Source of the DNA: Takakia lepidozioides
Lineage: Eukaryota > Streptophyta > Takakiopsida > Takakiales > Takakiaceae
DNA length: 62,000 nucleotides
Direction of reading: 5' to 3'
NCBI GenBank assembly: GCA_030704615.1
Contig: CM060735.1
Location: 1 to 62,000, forward strand
Every line of letters starts with the position of its first letter. Position 1 is the stretch's first letter. A program made the position numbers and the translations under genes. The notes beneath the pieces were generated by a model. The model saw only the letters and a program-made list of their open reading frames with translations, was not told the DNA's origin and did no database searches. Below, one piece after another: positions 19,671-45,928 of this stretch.

Positions 19671-22040
19671 TTAAAAAATAAAAAATATATATATATATTT
19701 TTTTTGGTTCCAATCCAATCTGGAAAAAACGAGCTGACGTAAGAAAGTACGCAAGCCTCCCAATGAAGCCAGAATAAAACCTATCCGAATACAAAAAATA
19801 AAGGGTAGTTTCATTGTGGTAATATACCAGCCTGTTTCGAAACTTCCAGTTCCAATCAAAGCATATGGATCCGTAAAGAGATTGGTATGTATAGCCACTT
19901 TGGTAGTGCTCGTTTCTTGATTAGAAAAAGAGAATCTTTTTTCTGGGAACACAGTCAACCAATGTGGGAAACTATTACGTTCGCGATTTCTACACGATCC
20001 GTCACCATGAAAAAACTGAAAAAAAAAATATATATTTCTTTTTTCTACTCCTTCACTCTCGTACGAGGGCGCAGCGATTGGCAACAAGTCAATTATGGCA
20101 CGAAGTGATCCACCATGCTCAAACAGGAATGGGTTTTTTAAGGACGGTTTATAAATAATTGAATTACCACGAATGGAATGAAAAGTGGGTCCATGTAATT
20201 GATCAATACCTCGCGAACAACAACGTTCCTTTCCCATATGTAGTTCGGAACCCAAAGGCAATAATTGAGTAAACTGTCTCTTTTTTGTGTTGGTTAACCT
20301 AAGCCGCAGCATTACTGCAGGGGCTTGGCTTCCGAACCGTACGTGAGCCTCTGGCCTCATACGGCTCTTCTCAGGGGAGCCTGAAGACCAAATGAGATAT
20401 AAAGCAGAGATTTACATGGCGTCCGCCTAGTTTATGGTCGGGCGGGACGGCCAAAACTATTTTTTATCCGTCCATTCTGCTCATATGAACTCCTCGCTAT
20501 TCGTTACGCCGCGCCCTGAGCTATTCGTTACGCCGCGCCCTGAGTCCCCGCGTCAGCCCTTCCCCCGGGAATCCTTCATTTTACTAACGCGAGCAAAGTG
20601 AGCTTTTGCCCCGAAGGTTTCGTCTTTTCGGGAGAATCCTGTTCCCACTAGCTTACGGCCCGGCTGGCCTGCCAGTTTAACTGGAACTTAGTGGGAATTA
20701 TCCCGTTCCCTGGTCAGATGGTTGGATGTGAGATTTACTCCACGAGGAGCAGTACGAACGTAGATGATATCATCACGACCTTTATTTTCGTACCGCTAGG
20801 AATGCTTAACGCCACTTCGCCAACTGGCGTTACCCGCGGCCTCTCTTGCCATTGGCAAGTCTCTCAGTGTGGTCAGTACTGGGTGTTTTCGAGCAGCGAA
20901 GCTTCTCATACCCATTCACATTGGTTCATCCTAAGTCCCTAAACCTTTTGCACTAATTTGGGAAGAAGCCATCTTCCTATCGAGGTTCAAGAGTCAACTG
21001 GGCATCTCAGCAGCGGGATTTAAAACCCGAATTCAACCAGAGTTCACGCCATGTTGTAGGCGTGGGCTTGGAAGCGATGATGGTCGCACATAAGCTACCG
21101 GGTCGCACGACAGAATAACACCCATAATAAAGATGCAAACTCCTCCATGTGAAATCTTCATAGTCATGGCAACTTTTCGAAAGTCATGACCAACATCCAT
21201 CAGTCTATTTGGTAAGGCGCGAACAATAAAACATCTATTCCAATCAAAGCGCTTGGCGCTTTCTTGGTTACACCCATCATAGGGTGGTGTAACCGAGAAA
21301 GCGCCAAGCGCTTCATTTTCAGAGACGGAAGAATAAGCTTGCAAAAAAGCAAGCAGAGAATAAAAAGCCAAATTTTTGGCTTTTTCGTTGAGGCCGAAGG
21401 TTTTTGGAAATCGCAGCAGAAAAATCAAAAATATTTTTGATTCTTTGCAAAAGGATAAAAAGTCAAAATTTTCTCTCTTTTCATTTTCTCGTTTCTCCTT
21501 CCCGTTAGGCCAAAGCGCTTGGCGCTTTCCTCTTCGTGCCCGCTCACGCGGTTCCATCTCTTCCATCCTAAGCTTACGCCCTTTGTTCGCCAACCTATCG
21601 CGCCTATTACGACTAGATGATAGAAAGAATGTACGGAATAATAGAAAACAAAGCACACCACGGAAAGATTCTAAATATGACAAGTCTCCCCCAAAATTGA
21701 GAATAATAAAATGGAGAGAAAAAAGGAAAAATAAAAAAAATGCGGTTTTAACTCTAGTTTGGGGGGAGCTTTTCTCAATTATGTTGGGTAATATAATGGG
21801 TCTTGCTCTTACCAAAACTAGCCTTTTTGTTTCGTCCATAGAGCGCAGGAATCCCCTGGAATGTATATAAACTAAAACCAGTAATAGAGAGGTAAAAATA
21901 GGTATTATAGTACCATGAGAAGAAGGAGCACCTGTGGGAACATCTCTACTTACCAACCATTGAAATAGTATGGGTGCTGCCGTGCCACGAAGCACAACCA
22001 TAAAAATGAGGAAAAAGAAGAAGTTCTGTAGTTGGACCAT
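19671..22040 (-). CDS. ccmFC: Cytochrome c haem lyase subunit CcmFC (two exons)
   Basis: This is the C-terminal half of bacterial CcmF, which attaches haem to apocytochromes c at the inner membrane. Exon 1 runs from ATG 22040 to about 21010-21040 and reads MVQLQNFFFFLIFMVVLRG, then SRDVPTGAPSSHGTIIPI, and later ISHGGVCIFIMGVILSCDP and AYVRP. Exon 2 begins at 20292 with AC AAA AAG-type codons for TKKRQFTQLLPLGSELHMGKE and includes HTNLFTDPYALIGTGSFETG and LPFIFCIRIGFILASLGG. The natural end is probably after LDWN, where CAA could be edited to UAA; the unedited frame runs on through an A/T hairpin. Exon 2 contains an in-frame A/T hairpin insertion (about 20018-20044, read as RNIYFFF). The exact exon 1 end is not settled; a TGA lies near 21033. 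Confidence 0.85.
20293..21015 (-). mobile_element. Group II intron in ccmFC
   Basis: The 3' end is clear: domain V at 20334-20367 (GAGCCGTATGAGGCCAGAGG), then a domain VI segment ending CGGCTTAGGTTAAC just before exon 2. The 5' boundary near 21015 is approximate. The 3' end is nearly the same as that of the first atp9 intron (56068-56142), so the two introns look like copies of one ancestor. A duplicated TATTCGTTACGCCGCGCCCT unit lies at about 20491-20542. Confidence 0.75.
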
Positions 22041-22375
22041 CTGCTCTATTTGTTTTTAGGATTTTCGCTTCTCCGAACGAGAGAATACGAGATAAAAAAC
22101 TCGAGATTTAGGCAAAAAAATATTTTTTTTGCTATGAGTGGTTTCTTCGAACCTTTGGGCCTTATTCTTTCTCCAGCCCTCCGTGAACGCTCCGTGCCTC
22201 TCTCATACCCCCCTAGCTCCTGAAAGGCGCGGAGCGTTCGCATAGCAAATGCCGAAGGTTTCGCACAGAGGGCCGTGTGTGTAATCAGAATTAAGCTAGC
22301 TTCTTATCTCTCCAAAGGTAGCTTTCTTTATTTATGCATTCTACTAGCTTTGTATACAATTACTTCGTCACGGCC
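22041..22375. other. Spacer between ccmFC and ccmFN
   Basis: No gene is recognised. An A/T hairpin element lies at about 22108-22133. Confidence 0.5.
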
Positions 22376-24082
22376 TTATTCGCCCCCCATTAGCTTCGGT
22401 AAACGAGTGAATTTACGCGAGTGCACGAATAGAGTGCTTCGCGAATGCCACAAGATCTGGTTTACGGGTTTCGAGGCCGTCAGGTCTTGGTTTGATGATA
22501 AACCAGATAATGCACCAACTAGCCCGGTACTCGATTGCTGCTTCATCTGGAAAAAAAGAATCAAAGATATGCTGGTAATTATAAGGAAAAAACACCATAA
22601 AAAGATTCCTCGTGTAGAATCTGTAGCAGAACTATGAACGGGAGCTAGCAATCCAGGACGTACGAAAAAAGTTCCTAAAACACGACGTAAAAAAGTAACC
22701 ATATTAGGGAACAAGGTCCAATAATTCAATTTGGGTAAAATAACTGAATGAATACAAGCTGTAGCCAATACCCGAGGCATAGAAGGAGCATTTTCTACGG
22801 GATCCCGAAACCACCAACCACCCCGACCTGATTCATGATGAGCCCACCAACTTCCTAGCAATATGCCTACAGTTAAAAAACACCAACACGTCAAGATCCA
22901 AATTTGAATTTGTTTCCACCAATGGTATTTCGGGCCAGAGACCACTTTATTCGCGCCGCAGGTCCAACCAAAATGCAAATACGTAGTATTTGCTTTACGA
23001 ACAACACGCTTCGCCCGCCCCCTCCCCATGAGATTTAGCCGCTCCCTGGGCCAAAGCGAAGAGAGGGCCAAGTGCCGAAGCACGAGCAGGTTCCTATTGC
23101 GTAGCAATATGAGAGCGGAACTGGGACGGAGAGAAGAGGGATTCTCCCTTTGCGTTGGCAAATGGAGTGCAGAGATACCGTTCATTATTCTGGATAGACA
23201 TGAGCAAAAGCCAATAGCACTGGCGACGTATCCTGCATAAATGCGAGGAGGATGTATAGCTGATATAGGATCTTGTGAAACAGGATTTGATTCTGCAAGT
23301 GATTTAGTACAAACAAAGGAAATTCGAACAAAAGGATTGGAACTTGCTAATGAAGAAATCGAAGAAAATAAAGCAATGCCCATGTAAATCCGCCGTTCAT
23401 CAATAAACGAAACTCTATCTTTTGCATTTCGTGCAAAAAAAAAAAAATCTATATTTTTCCAGAAGACGTAAAGCAGAAAAAAAAATATAGATTTCTTTTT
23501 TTCAAACTCTTTCCACCTTTTAGGCCCGTAGGGCTTTTTATCTTTTCCCGTATCCGCACCATTCTCTAATCTTGTATCTGAGGGCTCTTGGAGGAGACCT
23601 GAGGGCGCAGCTTTGGATTGACTCTTGAGGGAGTTTTGACGATTTATGGTACCAAACAAGTTCTGCAAATAACGTCTGAATCGTTTATTCTCTCTTTTGG
23701 GGAGGGAAGCAAAGCGAAAAGCCACCAGCGGTCTGCGAAAAAAAAAAATCTTTTGGCTGCGCCCTCGTTTTGAAACATTGCAGGGTCGAGCCCGATAACC
23801 GAAAAGGAATCCATAGAAACTTGGGATCCGGCACCGTAATAACGAACTACCCTCATGATTAGACCATGTTCCTGATATTTTATGAAATAAAGGCGCATTA
23901 GCATTTGAGTTGGTAAATACATTGTAATTGGAAAAGTCAGAAGAAATGTGGCAAAACAAAATACCATAGAAAGAAATAGTAGAAGAAATAGAATGAGGTG
24001 AAACAGCCGCAGGTCTTTTGTTGTAAGTTAATGCAACGAAAATACTCAGTACTAAAAAATAATGGCCCAACTCATTATACGT
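22376..24082 (-). CDS. ccmFN: Cytochrome c haem lyase subunit CcmFN
   Basis: This is the N-terminal half of CcmF with the haem-binding tryptophan-rich loop. The start is ACG at 24082, giving [20 protein letters not shown]. Family hallmarks are [18 protein letters not shown] near residue 65, the CcmF/CcmC-type [20 protein letters not shown] motif and the following [20 protein letters not shown]. The product is about 568 residues. Between residues about 105 and 250 the frame is lengthened by A/T-rich hairpin elements read in frame (about 23425-23500 and 23735-23755), giving runs of Phe, Ile and Lys not expected in the family. There are many editable Ser, Pro and Arg codons. No in-frame stop occurs. 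Confidence 0.92.
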   Translation of the reverse strand, partial: TYNELGHYFLVLSIFVALTYNKRPAAVSPHSISSTISFYGILFCHISSDFSNYNVFTNSNANAPLFHKISGTWSNHEGSSLLRCRIPSFYGFLFGYRARPCNVSKRGRSQKIFFFRRPLVAFRFASLPKRENKRFRRYLQNLFGTINRQNSLKSQSKAAPSGLLQEPSDTRLENGADTGKDKKPYGPKRWKEFEKKKSIFFFLLYVFWKNIDFFFFARNAKDRVSFIDERRIYMGIALFSSISSLASSNPFVRISFVCTKSLAESNPVSQDPISAIHPPRIYAGYVASAIGFCSCLSRIMNGISALHLPTQRENPSSLRPSSALILLRNRNLLVLRHLALSSLWPRERLNLMGRGRAKRVVRKANTTYLHFGWTCGANKVVSGPKYHWWKQIQIWILTCWCFLTVGILLGSWWAHHESGRGGWWFRDPVENAPSMPRVLATACIHSVILPKLNYWTLFPNMVTFLRRVLGTFFVRPGLLAPVHSSATDSTRGIFLWCFFLIITSISLILFFQMKQQSSTGLVGALSGLSSNQDLTASKPVNQILWHSRSTLFVHSRKFTRLPKLMGGE

Positions 24083-24286
24083 TTCGGTAAATTTCGCTTA
24101 TAATTGAATTGGCAAAAAAGATATAGATTTCTTTTAATATTTATTAAATCCAGTAGTAGTAGTATGGGGTATATGGTAGAAATCTATATTTTTTTTTCGT
24201 TTCCCAACGCGGAGCGCTGCTTTGCTTCTCCAAAAGCCTTTAGGAACCTGCGTTTCCAAACCCAAGAAAACCAGGCCAACCTTTTC

Positions 24287-25045
24287 TCAGGTGCTTTTGC
24301 TTGATCTATTATTCGTATGAAGAAAAAAATGGTTTCTATTGTTGCTTCGCAGATTCATTTTAGTTTTCGCGGAAAAACTAGGAAGAGATAAAATAATTTG
24401 ACGTGTTTCCGAAAAGGAAAAAATCCCAGTTGAAAAGAAGGAGCTAGTAAAGATTAACGGGATTGGAATGGGCATAGGAATATGTATTGAAGTACCAAAT
24501 TGGCTAATGCTTGAAGGTTGATGCGATGTATTCCACCAGTTCACAGGAGACTTAATTATTGGTATATTGATTGGCCCTATACGAATAGAAATAGAAGCAA
24601 CGTCCGCAGGAAACTCTTGAAACCGCGGTGCACCCGGGTAAATAAAAAACGAGATTGATACAGGGGTTGAACGAGCATCCCACACCCGAAAGGTACCCCA
24701 CATAGGTTTTCCCCGAAAACCCCCAGTTACTGAGGTAAACGATGTAAACAAAGCACCTATTTTGGCACCGGTTTTGGGGAATAACTGAAAAAGGGGATGT
24801 TTTGTTAATAAGAATAACACACTGCTGATAGCCATTGCGATATGAATAGGTAAACTCATCCGAGCTGCAGGAACATGCACATAGATAATGCGATAATTTT
24901 CACCTTGTTGAAAATCGGATGGTGCTACCCAAATACTTAAACGAATAGCCGTCGCTGTTAAAAACCGACGAAATCCAATGAGAATTTGTACGTAGCGAAA
25001 AGGACGTAACGTAAGAAAATAGGGTCGTAGTAATTCAAAATACGT
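24287..25045 (-). CDS. ccmC: Cytochrome c maturation protein CcmC (haem exporter/relay)
   Basis: CcmC hands haem to the chaperone CcmE. The start is ACG at 25045 (reads YFELLRPYFLTLRPFRYVQI). The frame continues with QQGENYRIIYVHVPAARMSL, where the conserved Trp is Arg before editing, then the motif GKPMWGTFRVWDAR, in which CGG at the WGTFWVWD Trp position again needs editing. SADVAS and PVNWWNTSHQPSSISQFG follow. The length of 252 residues is normal. It lies between ccmFN and ccmB on the same strand. Confidence 0.93.
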   Translation of the reverse strand, partial: TYFELLRPYFLTLRPFRYVQILIGFRRFLTATAIRLSIWVAPSDFQQGENYRIIYVHVPAARMSLPIHIAMAISSVLFLLTKHPLFQLFPKTGAKIGALFTSFTSVTGGFRGKPMWGTFRVWDARSTPVSISFFIYPGAPRFQEFPADVASISIRIGPINIPIIKSPVNWWNTSHQPSSISQFGTSIHIPMPIPIPLIFTSSFFSTGIFSFSETRQIILSLPSFSAKTKMNLRSNNRNHFFLHTNNRSSKST

Positions 25046-25656
25046 AGGAATTTTCTAACGTTTCGTCATAAAATAATAATCCATCAATGGCGCAGCCGGA
25101 GAGATAATATGGATCATTTCGTGCTAATGAGGGCAGCAAAAAAAAATTTTTATTTCCTCGTCCACAGTTTAATAGATCTTAAGGGACGAAGTGTTTACTA
25201 ACTAATTGCGTTTGAGAGAATGAAGCAGTCGAAAATAAAGATTTTTTTGGCTTCCCACTTAATTCACTGCTTCGTGAAGGCCTGCCGAGAAGAAGCCAGC
25301 CCGTGAAGGGGAGAAGAAACCAATTTTTGTTCGCTGAGCTTTTAAGCGCTCTACTTATGAGCCTCCCTGAGACATGTACGATGTCAAAAATACGCTTTGC
25401 AATGTGCCAAACCGGCTCACACTCCCCCCACCCACGCCACCCAGATATAGTTGTTGTTCCCTTGCTCGAACTTCGCCGAATCCCTTTTTTTTTACTTTGC
25501 CAGAATCGGACAGTGTGCGAGAGTATAACGTAGAAAAGAACCTACGAAAACCCTATATATAGGGGGGGGGTTTCTCTTCTCTCCACAACATCTACGATGA
25601 GTGAGCCAATGAGAATTGGTACACCCTTTTTTTAATTGATGCAAAGGCAATCAATT
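25046..25656. other. Spacer between ccmC and ccmB
   Basis: No gene is recognised. An A/T element with GAGGGCAGC flank lies at about 25132-25160, and a poly-G run at about 25560-25570. Confidence 0.5.
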
Positions 25657-26292
25657 CTATTGGCTTATTAACTTTTGTAAAGTAATTGAGACCAAAATGG
25701 GATGAGGAAATAGAAACGAAAGTAAATATCCCATTAATAAAAAAACATGAAACCATTCTGTTTCGATAGAGGTACAAGAAATGATTGGGGGTAATGGAGT
25801 GGGTAAGGTGGTAGGATTTTGCAAGCTGTTCCAACTATTGGATGTGATTCCAAGAGCCGAAGGAGAATGAATACCACACATAAGAGTAAATACCAGGCTT
25901 CCTATAATAATGGTGAACCAATTCATTTTGGATTGATCAAATTGGTACAGAAGTTGTAACACTGGAAAGGTACGGAAAACACCACTTATTTGAAGAACCC
26001 AGTGACCTACCAATTTAGAAAGTAATATTTTTTGCAAACAATAGCCGCTTAAACAATACAATTCGGGTGTACCATCTTCGAAGTCGTTTTGAAAAAACCG
26101 TTCGGGAAGAAAAGGAAACGATAAACGAATCCAAATCGGACCTAAATGAAAATGACATAAGAAGTCTTTAGAAAAGCCTATCATTAGGGGCGTGACTACG
26201 ATATACAACAAAGATAAAGAAAAAGTCGTGATTGGTGTAGATAAATTGAGTAGAATCTGTTGATGAAACAGTTTCAGAAGGAGTTTCGGGGT
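25657..26292 (-). CDS. ccmB: Cytoch­rome c maturation ABC transporter membrane subunit CcmB
   Basis: CcmB is the membrane partner of the CcmA ATPase that releases haem-loaded CcmE. The conserved N-terminus KLLLKLFHQQILLNLSTPIT is readable from about 26286; LYIVVTPLMIGFSKDF, FEDGTPELYCLSGYCLQKIL and the SKLVGHWVLQISG segment follow, with a C-terminal SITLQKLISQ. No ATG or ACG is found at the expected first codon; the frame is open from ACC at 26292, so the start codon is unresolved. The length is about 211 residues, normal. Editing of Ser and Pro codons to Leu or Phe is implied. Confidence 0.9.
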   Translation of the reverse strand, partial: TPKLLLKLFHQQILLNLSTPITTFSLSLLYIVVTPLMIGFSKDFLCHFHLGPIWIRLSFPFLPERFFQNDFEDGTPELYCLSGYCLQKILLSKLVGHWVLQISGVFRTFPVLQLLYQFDQSKMNWFTIIIGSLVFTLMCGIHSPSALGITSNSWNSLQNPTTLPTPLPPIISCTSIETEWFHVFLLMGYLLSFLFPHPILVSITLQKLISQ

Positions 26293-26439
26293 TCTTTTTT
26301 AAATTTTTTAAATCTGAAAAAAAAATATATATATATTTTTTTTTCGTTGATTAATGTTGCAAATGGAATAAATAAATACCGGGAAAGCCTTTTTGTAAAA
26401 GATTAAAAAAAAATATATATATATATTTTTTCTCAAAAG

Positions 26440-27165
26440 CTACGCCCTGCGGCCTCCACTTGAAGGTTTTCGCGGGAGCGGCCAAGCACTTTGTGAAAGA
26501 ATGACTGTTTTCGTAACCAAATTACGAAATAGATATACAAACTGTATAGAATCATCATTCACTGGAATGGGATAAGTTATTAATTTTTGTAATCTGTTTG
26601 GAATATTAGAATCCACCAAAGATACAATAGGTATTTGTAATTGATTAGCTTCAAGTATAGCCATGGAATTTTGATTTGCATTCATTATTACTAAACAATC
26701 TGGAATATCGTGTGTCACGATTCCTTCAAAACATTTTTGCATCTTTCTGAAACGTGGAAAAGAATCGAAAAGCGAAGATGTAGAGGCGTCTTTAAAATTG
26801 GAATGCGCAGAGAAATCTTGAAAGTGTTTTTGTACATTTTTCATATGTCTCCAATTGGTCAAAAAACCCCCAATCCATTTATGATTGATATAGCTTTGAT
26901 TTGTTTTTCTTGCCATCCGTTGAATTATTTTATTATATCCCGGATTGGTATTCACCAATAATAAATGGCCTTTCGCACGAATGATAGATTCAATCAAATT
27001 ACAAGCCCTTCGTAAACAAATAAGTGTCTTTTCTAAATCAATAATAGCCATTTCATTTCTAAATCCATATAAATATCCTTGAAAATCGGAAGTAGGTATC
27101 CGATGGCCCAGATATGCGTTTGTACTTAGTAATTTTTGAATAACCAACAAACTAGAATTGTACAT
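26440..27165 (-). CDS. rps2: Ribosomal protein S2
   Basis: S2 is a late-binding small-subunit protein. From ATG 27165 the frame reads YNSSLLVIQKLLSTNAYLGH, the S2 N-terminal signature, then LEKTLICLRRACNLIESIIR and the LLVNTNPGYNKIIQ segment. KWIGGFLTNWR is the canonical W-x-G-G-x-L-T-N motif. It continues with DCLVIMNANQNSMAILEANQ and IPIVSLVDSN. The length of 241 residues suits a plant mitochondrial S2. The gene starts 24 nt from the divergently encoded tRNA-Phe. Confidence 0.94.
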   Translation of the reverse strand: MYNSSLLVIQKLLSTNAYLGHRIPTSDFQGYLYGFRNEMAIIDLEKTLICLRRACNLIESIIRAKGHLLLVNTNPGYNKIIQRMARKTNQSYINHKWIGGFLTNWRHMKNVQKHFQDFSAHSNFKDASTSSLFDSFPRFRKMQKCFEGIVTHDIPDCLVIMNANQNSMAILEANQLQIPIVSLVDSNIPNRLQKLITYPIPVNDDSIQFVYLFRNLVTKTVILSQSAWPLPRKPSSGGRRA

Positions 27166-27189
27166 TGTACGTAGTTCCTTTTTATTTTT

Positions 27190-27263
27190 GTTTAGATAGC
27201 TCAGGTGGTTAGAGCAAAGGACTGAAAATCCTTGTGTCAGTGGTTCGAATCCACTTCTAAACG
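27190..27263 (+). tRNA. trnF-GAA: tRNA-Phe (GAA)
   Basis: A 74-nt cloverleaf: acceptor GTTTAGA/TCTAAAC, D-arm GCTC/GAGC, anticodon stem AGGA/TCCT around CTGAAAA with GAA, T-arm AGTGG/CCACT. Confidence 0.95.
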
Positions 27264-27536
27264 CAATATAGTGAATCTTTAGATTCAAGCATCTCTAAGG
27301 AGCTCGGAGACTAAATATTGTTTCTTCTCCCGAGGGAAAGTGGTCTGAAGGTCGATCTCCCAGTGGCTTTGAACAAAAGCAGGCGGGGGCCGCTTCACGA
27401 AAAAAATATATAATATATATTTTTTTCGTCCACCTTAGTTTGTTACTATTTCGGGAACGCTTGTTACTGGGACAATGACTACATATATTATTGTCCCCGG
27501 GGGAGTTTTATTCATAACGAATTCATAGTCCCCTGG

Positions 27537-27600
27537 TTAACCTAAATCATAGCTTTGCTGCTGGGACTCGGCTTACGAACCCCACGTGATGTGGGTGAAA
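27537..27600 (-). mobile_element. Fossil 3' end of a ccmFC/atp9-type group II intron
   Basis: On the minus strand the segment ends in TTAGGTTAAC, preceded by GGTTCGTAAGCCGAGTCCC, closely resembling the domain VI and 3' ends of the ccmFC intron and the first atp9 intron. Domain V itself is eroded (CACATCACGTGGGG). No exon flanks it, so it is a third, decayed copy of this intron end. Confidence 0.45.
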
Positions 27601-27898
27601 CAGGACCAAGGACACGCAAAGCAAAATAAATAAAAAAAAAATATATATATTTTTTTTTCATTCATTTTGCTTCTTCTCCAGGAGAAGAAGCAACCTTACG
27701 GAGTAAGTCTGAAACACAGCCTGGCCTTGATTCGAAAGAAAAAAGGTATACCTTTCTTTTTGGCCGCGGGCGCTTAGCCGGTTGTTGCTCGCACCGTCTG
27801 CGTTGCAGATGGTGGGTAAGTACAAAGGTTGATCAAGGTTTTTGGCCTTGGATAAATAGTAGGTCGGCACTTCTGCGGGAGCGGTCTAATTGTAAAGT

Positions 27899-27969
27899 AG
27901 GCTAAGGACGGATTTGAACCATCTTTCTAGGATTTGCAATCCAATACATTACCTTTATGTTACTTAGCC
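27899..27969 (-). tRNA. trnC-GCA: tRNA-Cys (GCA)
   Basis: A 71-nt cloverleaf on the minus strand: acceptor GGCTAAG/CTTAGCC, anticodon stem TGGA/TCCT region around TTGCAAA with GCA, T-arm ATGG/CCGT type pairing with TTCAAAT loop. Confidence 0.9.
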
Positions 27970-28177
27970 ATTTATTGGACTTTTGGTGCAAAAATTATAG
28001 AAAATGAATGAAAGGCCGCAGGCTTCGCAGCCCCCCTCAGGCCTAACCGGTGAAGAGCCGCGTGTTCATTTACGCGGCGACGGTATCGGACTCTTTCTTG
28101 GCGAGATAGGCCAACCAAAAAATTGATGATATCAACAGAAAAACAATATATACTTTTTTTCCGTAGCTTTGAGCAGA

Positions 28178-28211
28178 GAGTCGTATGATGCGAAACTATC
28201 ACGTACGGTTC
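28178..28211 (+). mobile_element. Orphan group II domain V upstream of rps1
   Basis: The segment begins GAGTCGTATGATGCGAAACT and ends CACGTACGGTTC, a near-perfect group II domain V hairpin. It lies 212 nt before the rps1 start, and no exon is interrupted. A partial copy of a group II intron end is the simplest reading. Confidence 0.6.
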
Positions 28212-28296
28212 TGTGACAGGGCGCAACTCTCTGCCCGTGAAGGCAGAGGGCAAAGCCACTACTTTTTTTTTTTTTTGCAGCCCAAATTTCGCCCCA

Positions 28297-28333
28297 CTCT
28301 CTAGCAATTACTATGTAATTGCATTCCTCATGA
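28297..28333 (+). repeat. Dispersed 37-nt repeat, inverted copy at 57733-57769
   Basis: The unit begins CTCTCTAGCAATTAC and ends TTCCTCATGA. The reverse complement occurs at 57733-57769 with only the central bases differing; the centre is a near-palindrome (CAATTAC...GTAATTG). Similarity extends weakly beyond both edges. It lies just upstream of rps1 and just downstream of atp9 exon 1. Confidence 0.8.
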
Positions 28334-28422
28334 AACTGATTATGAGGGCGCAGCGTGGTCCGAAGGCCTCTATAAGCAAACAAATCAGGTTAAGAAATAA
28401 TGAAAGAAAAGGAAAAAGCAAA

Positions 28423-29238
28423 ACGAGCTTTACCCAATCATTTCCCAAATATAATTCTAGTTTGAATCCATTACGCGGAAGCGCTATACAATGTTCAGTG
28501 AAAAAATTACAACAAGACATGGTATTGGTGGATACAGGACCGAAGACTCCAATAATTTGTTTCCAACATGAGCTGAAAAGAGTGCCAATCCCCAAGCAAG
28601 CAAGGTTTGTTTTGGGAATTGAAGATGTGGAAGTGTTTGGTGAACCAAAGATGCTTTTGCCAGAACCGTTGGAAAGGAAATGTAAAAGCAAACTAGTTCG
28701 GACTGAACTAACCAAAATTTGGCGAAGTGACCAGCATAATTTGGTCAAAGGTTTTATTTTGAATTCAGTCAAAGGAGGTTATGCCGTAGCAATCGCAGGT
28801 CATATAGCTTCTCCTCCAAAGAGTCCTCGCAGAAGTAGAAAAGTCTTTCATAGTCAATGGAGAATCTCCTCCATTTTGAACATGAACTCGAAAATCGGCA
28901 ATATCGTGGTAAAAGAGATTGGTGATGGCAAAATAGATTATTCTTCGCCGGCAAAACCGCATCAAGAACAACAAATAAAGCGTTTAGGCGCAAAGCGAAA
29001 ACACTTGCGAAACACGAAAAAAACCACATTTTTTCGTAGATATGAAATAATCGAAAAGAATAAAAGTAAAAATTACAGCTCTCTTCCCATGGTTCCTACG
29101 ACCCAAAAGACCAAACGGAGCTTGAAGCGCTTAGGCCCAAAGCCTCGAGCCTGCACTGAGAAAACGCGTGAAAATACGAAACGATCCACCACAAACAACG
29201 TATCTAAACTCAAGGACCAAGGCCGGGCAAAGAATTAG
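28423..29238 (+). CDS. rps1: Ribosomal protein S1
   Basis: This is the plant mitochondrial form of S1. From ACG at 28423 (edited to AUG) it reads SFTQSFPKYNSSLNPLRGSA, the family N-terminus. The S1/OB-fold part follows (LVKGFILNSVKGGYAVAIAG) and a basic tail ends in KLKDQGRAKN. The length is 271 residues. The frame is open upstream for 70 codons into an orphan intron end, but that part is not conserved. A few codons need editing (for example Arg at a conserved Trp near the NMNSK segment). Confidence 0.92.
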   Translation, partial: TSFTQSFPKYNSSLNPLRGSAIQCSVKKLQQDMVLVDTGPKTPIICFQHELKRVPIPKQARFVLGIEDVEVFGEPKMLLPEPLERKCKSKLVRTELTKIWRSDQHNLVKGFILNSVKGGYAVAIAGHIASPPKSPRRSRKVFHSQWRISSILNMNSKIGNIVVKEIGDGKIDYSSPAKPHQEQQIKRLGAKRKHLRNTKKTTFFRRYEIIEKNKSKNYSSLPMVPTTQKTKRSLKRLGPKPRACTEKTRENTKRSTTNNVSKLKDQGRAKN

Positions 29239-29727
29239 GGTTTTTTGGTGTGTTAACGCAGAGCAACTAAAAACTGGGTTCAAAGAAAGGATGTCATGGA
29301 AATGACCAATTAGTGCGACTACAAGCGATTTCTCATCGCCCCACGCCTCCGGTAATGCGGGGGCTATGCCCACGTGGAGACTCAGGACCTCGGTAATGGA
29401 ATGGGGAGGAGTGGAAATATGACTTCTAGTTAACCTATCTATAAGCTTAAAAAATTTTTTTTTTCGTCCAGACTCCGAACCAATCGTGGTGTTCGCTCTG
29501 CGTTATGTAGAACGCTAATAAAAAAAAATATATATTTTTTCGTCATGACTCTATTTTTTTCAGGAATCTTTCCGTCTCCAATTTCCTGCAAAAACCTGCG
29601 GCCTGTTTGGCAGGTTTCGCCCAAACCCAAAGAGCTTTAGCATTATTAAGGGCTCAGAGAAGAAAAATTGTTTTTTTCTCTCGTGATTCAATAAGTATTT
29701 GAATCGGCAAAAAAGAAGTTAAAAAAA
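29239..29727. other. Spacer between rps1 and atp8
   Basis: No gene is recognised. There are A/T elements at about 29450-29465 and 29519-29545. Confidence 0.5.
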
Positions 29728-30244
29728 ATGCCTCAACTAGATCAATTTACGTATTTGACGCAATTTGTTCGGTTATGTGTGTTTTATATGACTTTTTATG
29801 TATTATTATATAATGATGGATCACCCAAAATAAGTCGCATTCTCAAACCACGAAAACAGCTGATTTCGCACCAAAATGTAGACACGGAGCTGAGCGATTA
29901 CAGTGTTGAACAGGATGTAGTTTTCAAAGAATGCTTTGACACCAGTATATCTTATCCGTACTCGAGTGTATCTGGAGCATCCAAGTGGTGTAACGGAATG
30001 GTAAAAAGCTTAAATGCCAATCAATCGGAACGAATGAATAAATCTTATGTATGTTCCTTGGGAGAGATTAGTGTCCCACAAGTGATCAAAAAAAACGCAC
30101 CCTCAACCATGAGTCCCTCTACTTATCATACCACTTCTCTAGCTTCACGTCAAACCACCGCTCTTAACAAAATATATGTCTTACGCGGACAAAGGAACAC
30201 TCTAGTGAATATCAAGAACGGACCAAGAAAGAAGAAAAATACGA

Positions 30245-45928
<15,684 letters not shown>

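Noticed and set aside
21376-21870. 164-codon plus-strand frame
   Set aside because: It lies entirely antisense to ccmFC exon 1, which is conserved; it is a shadow frame.
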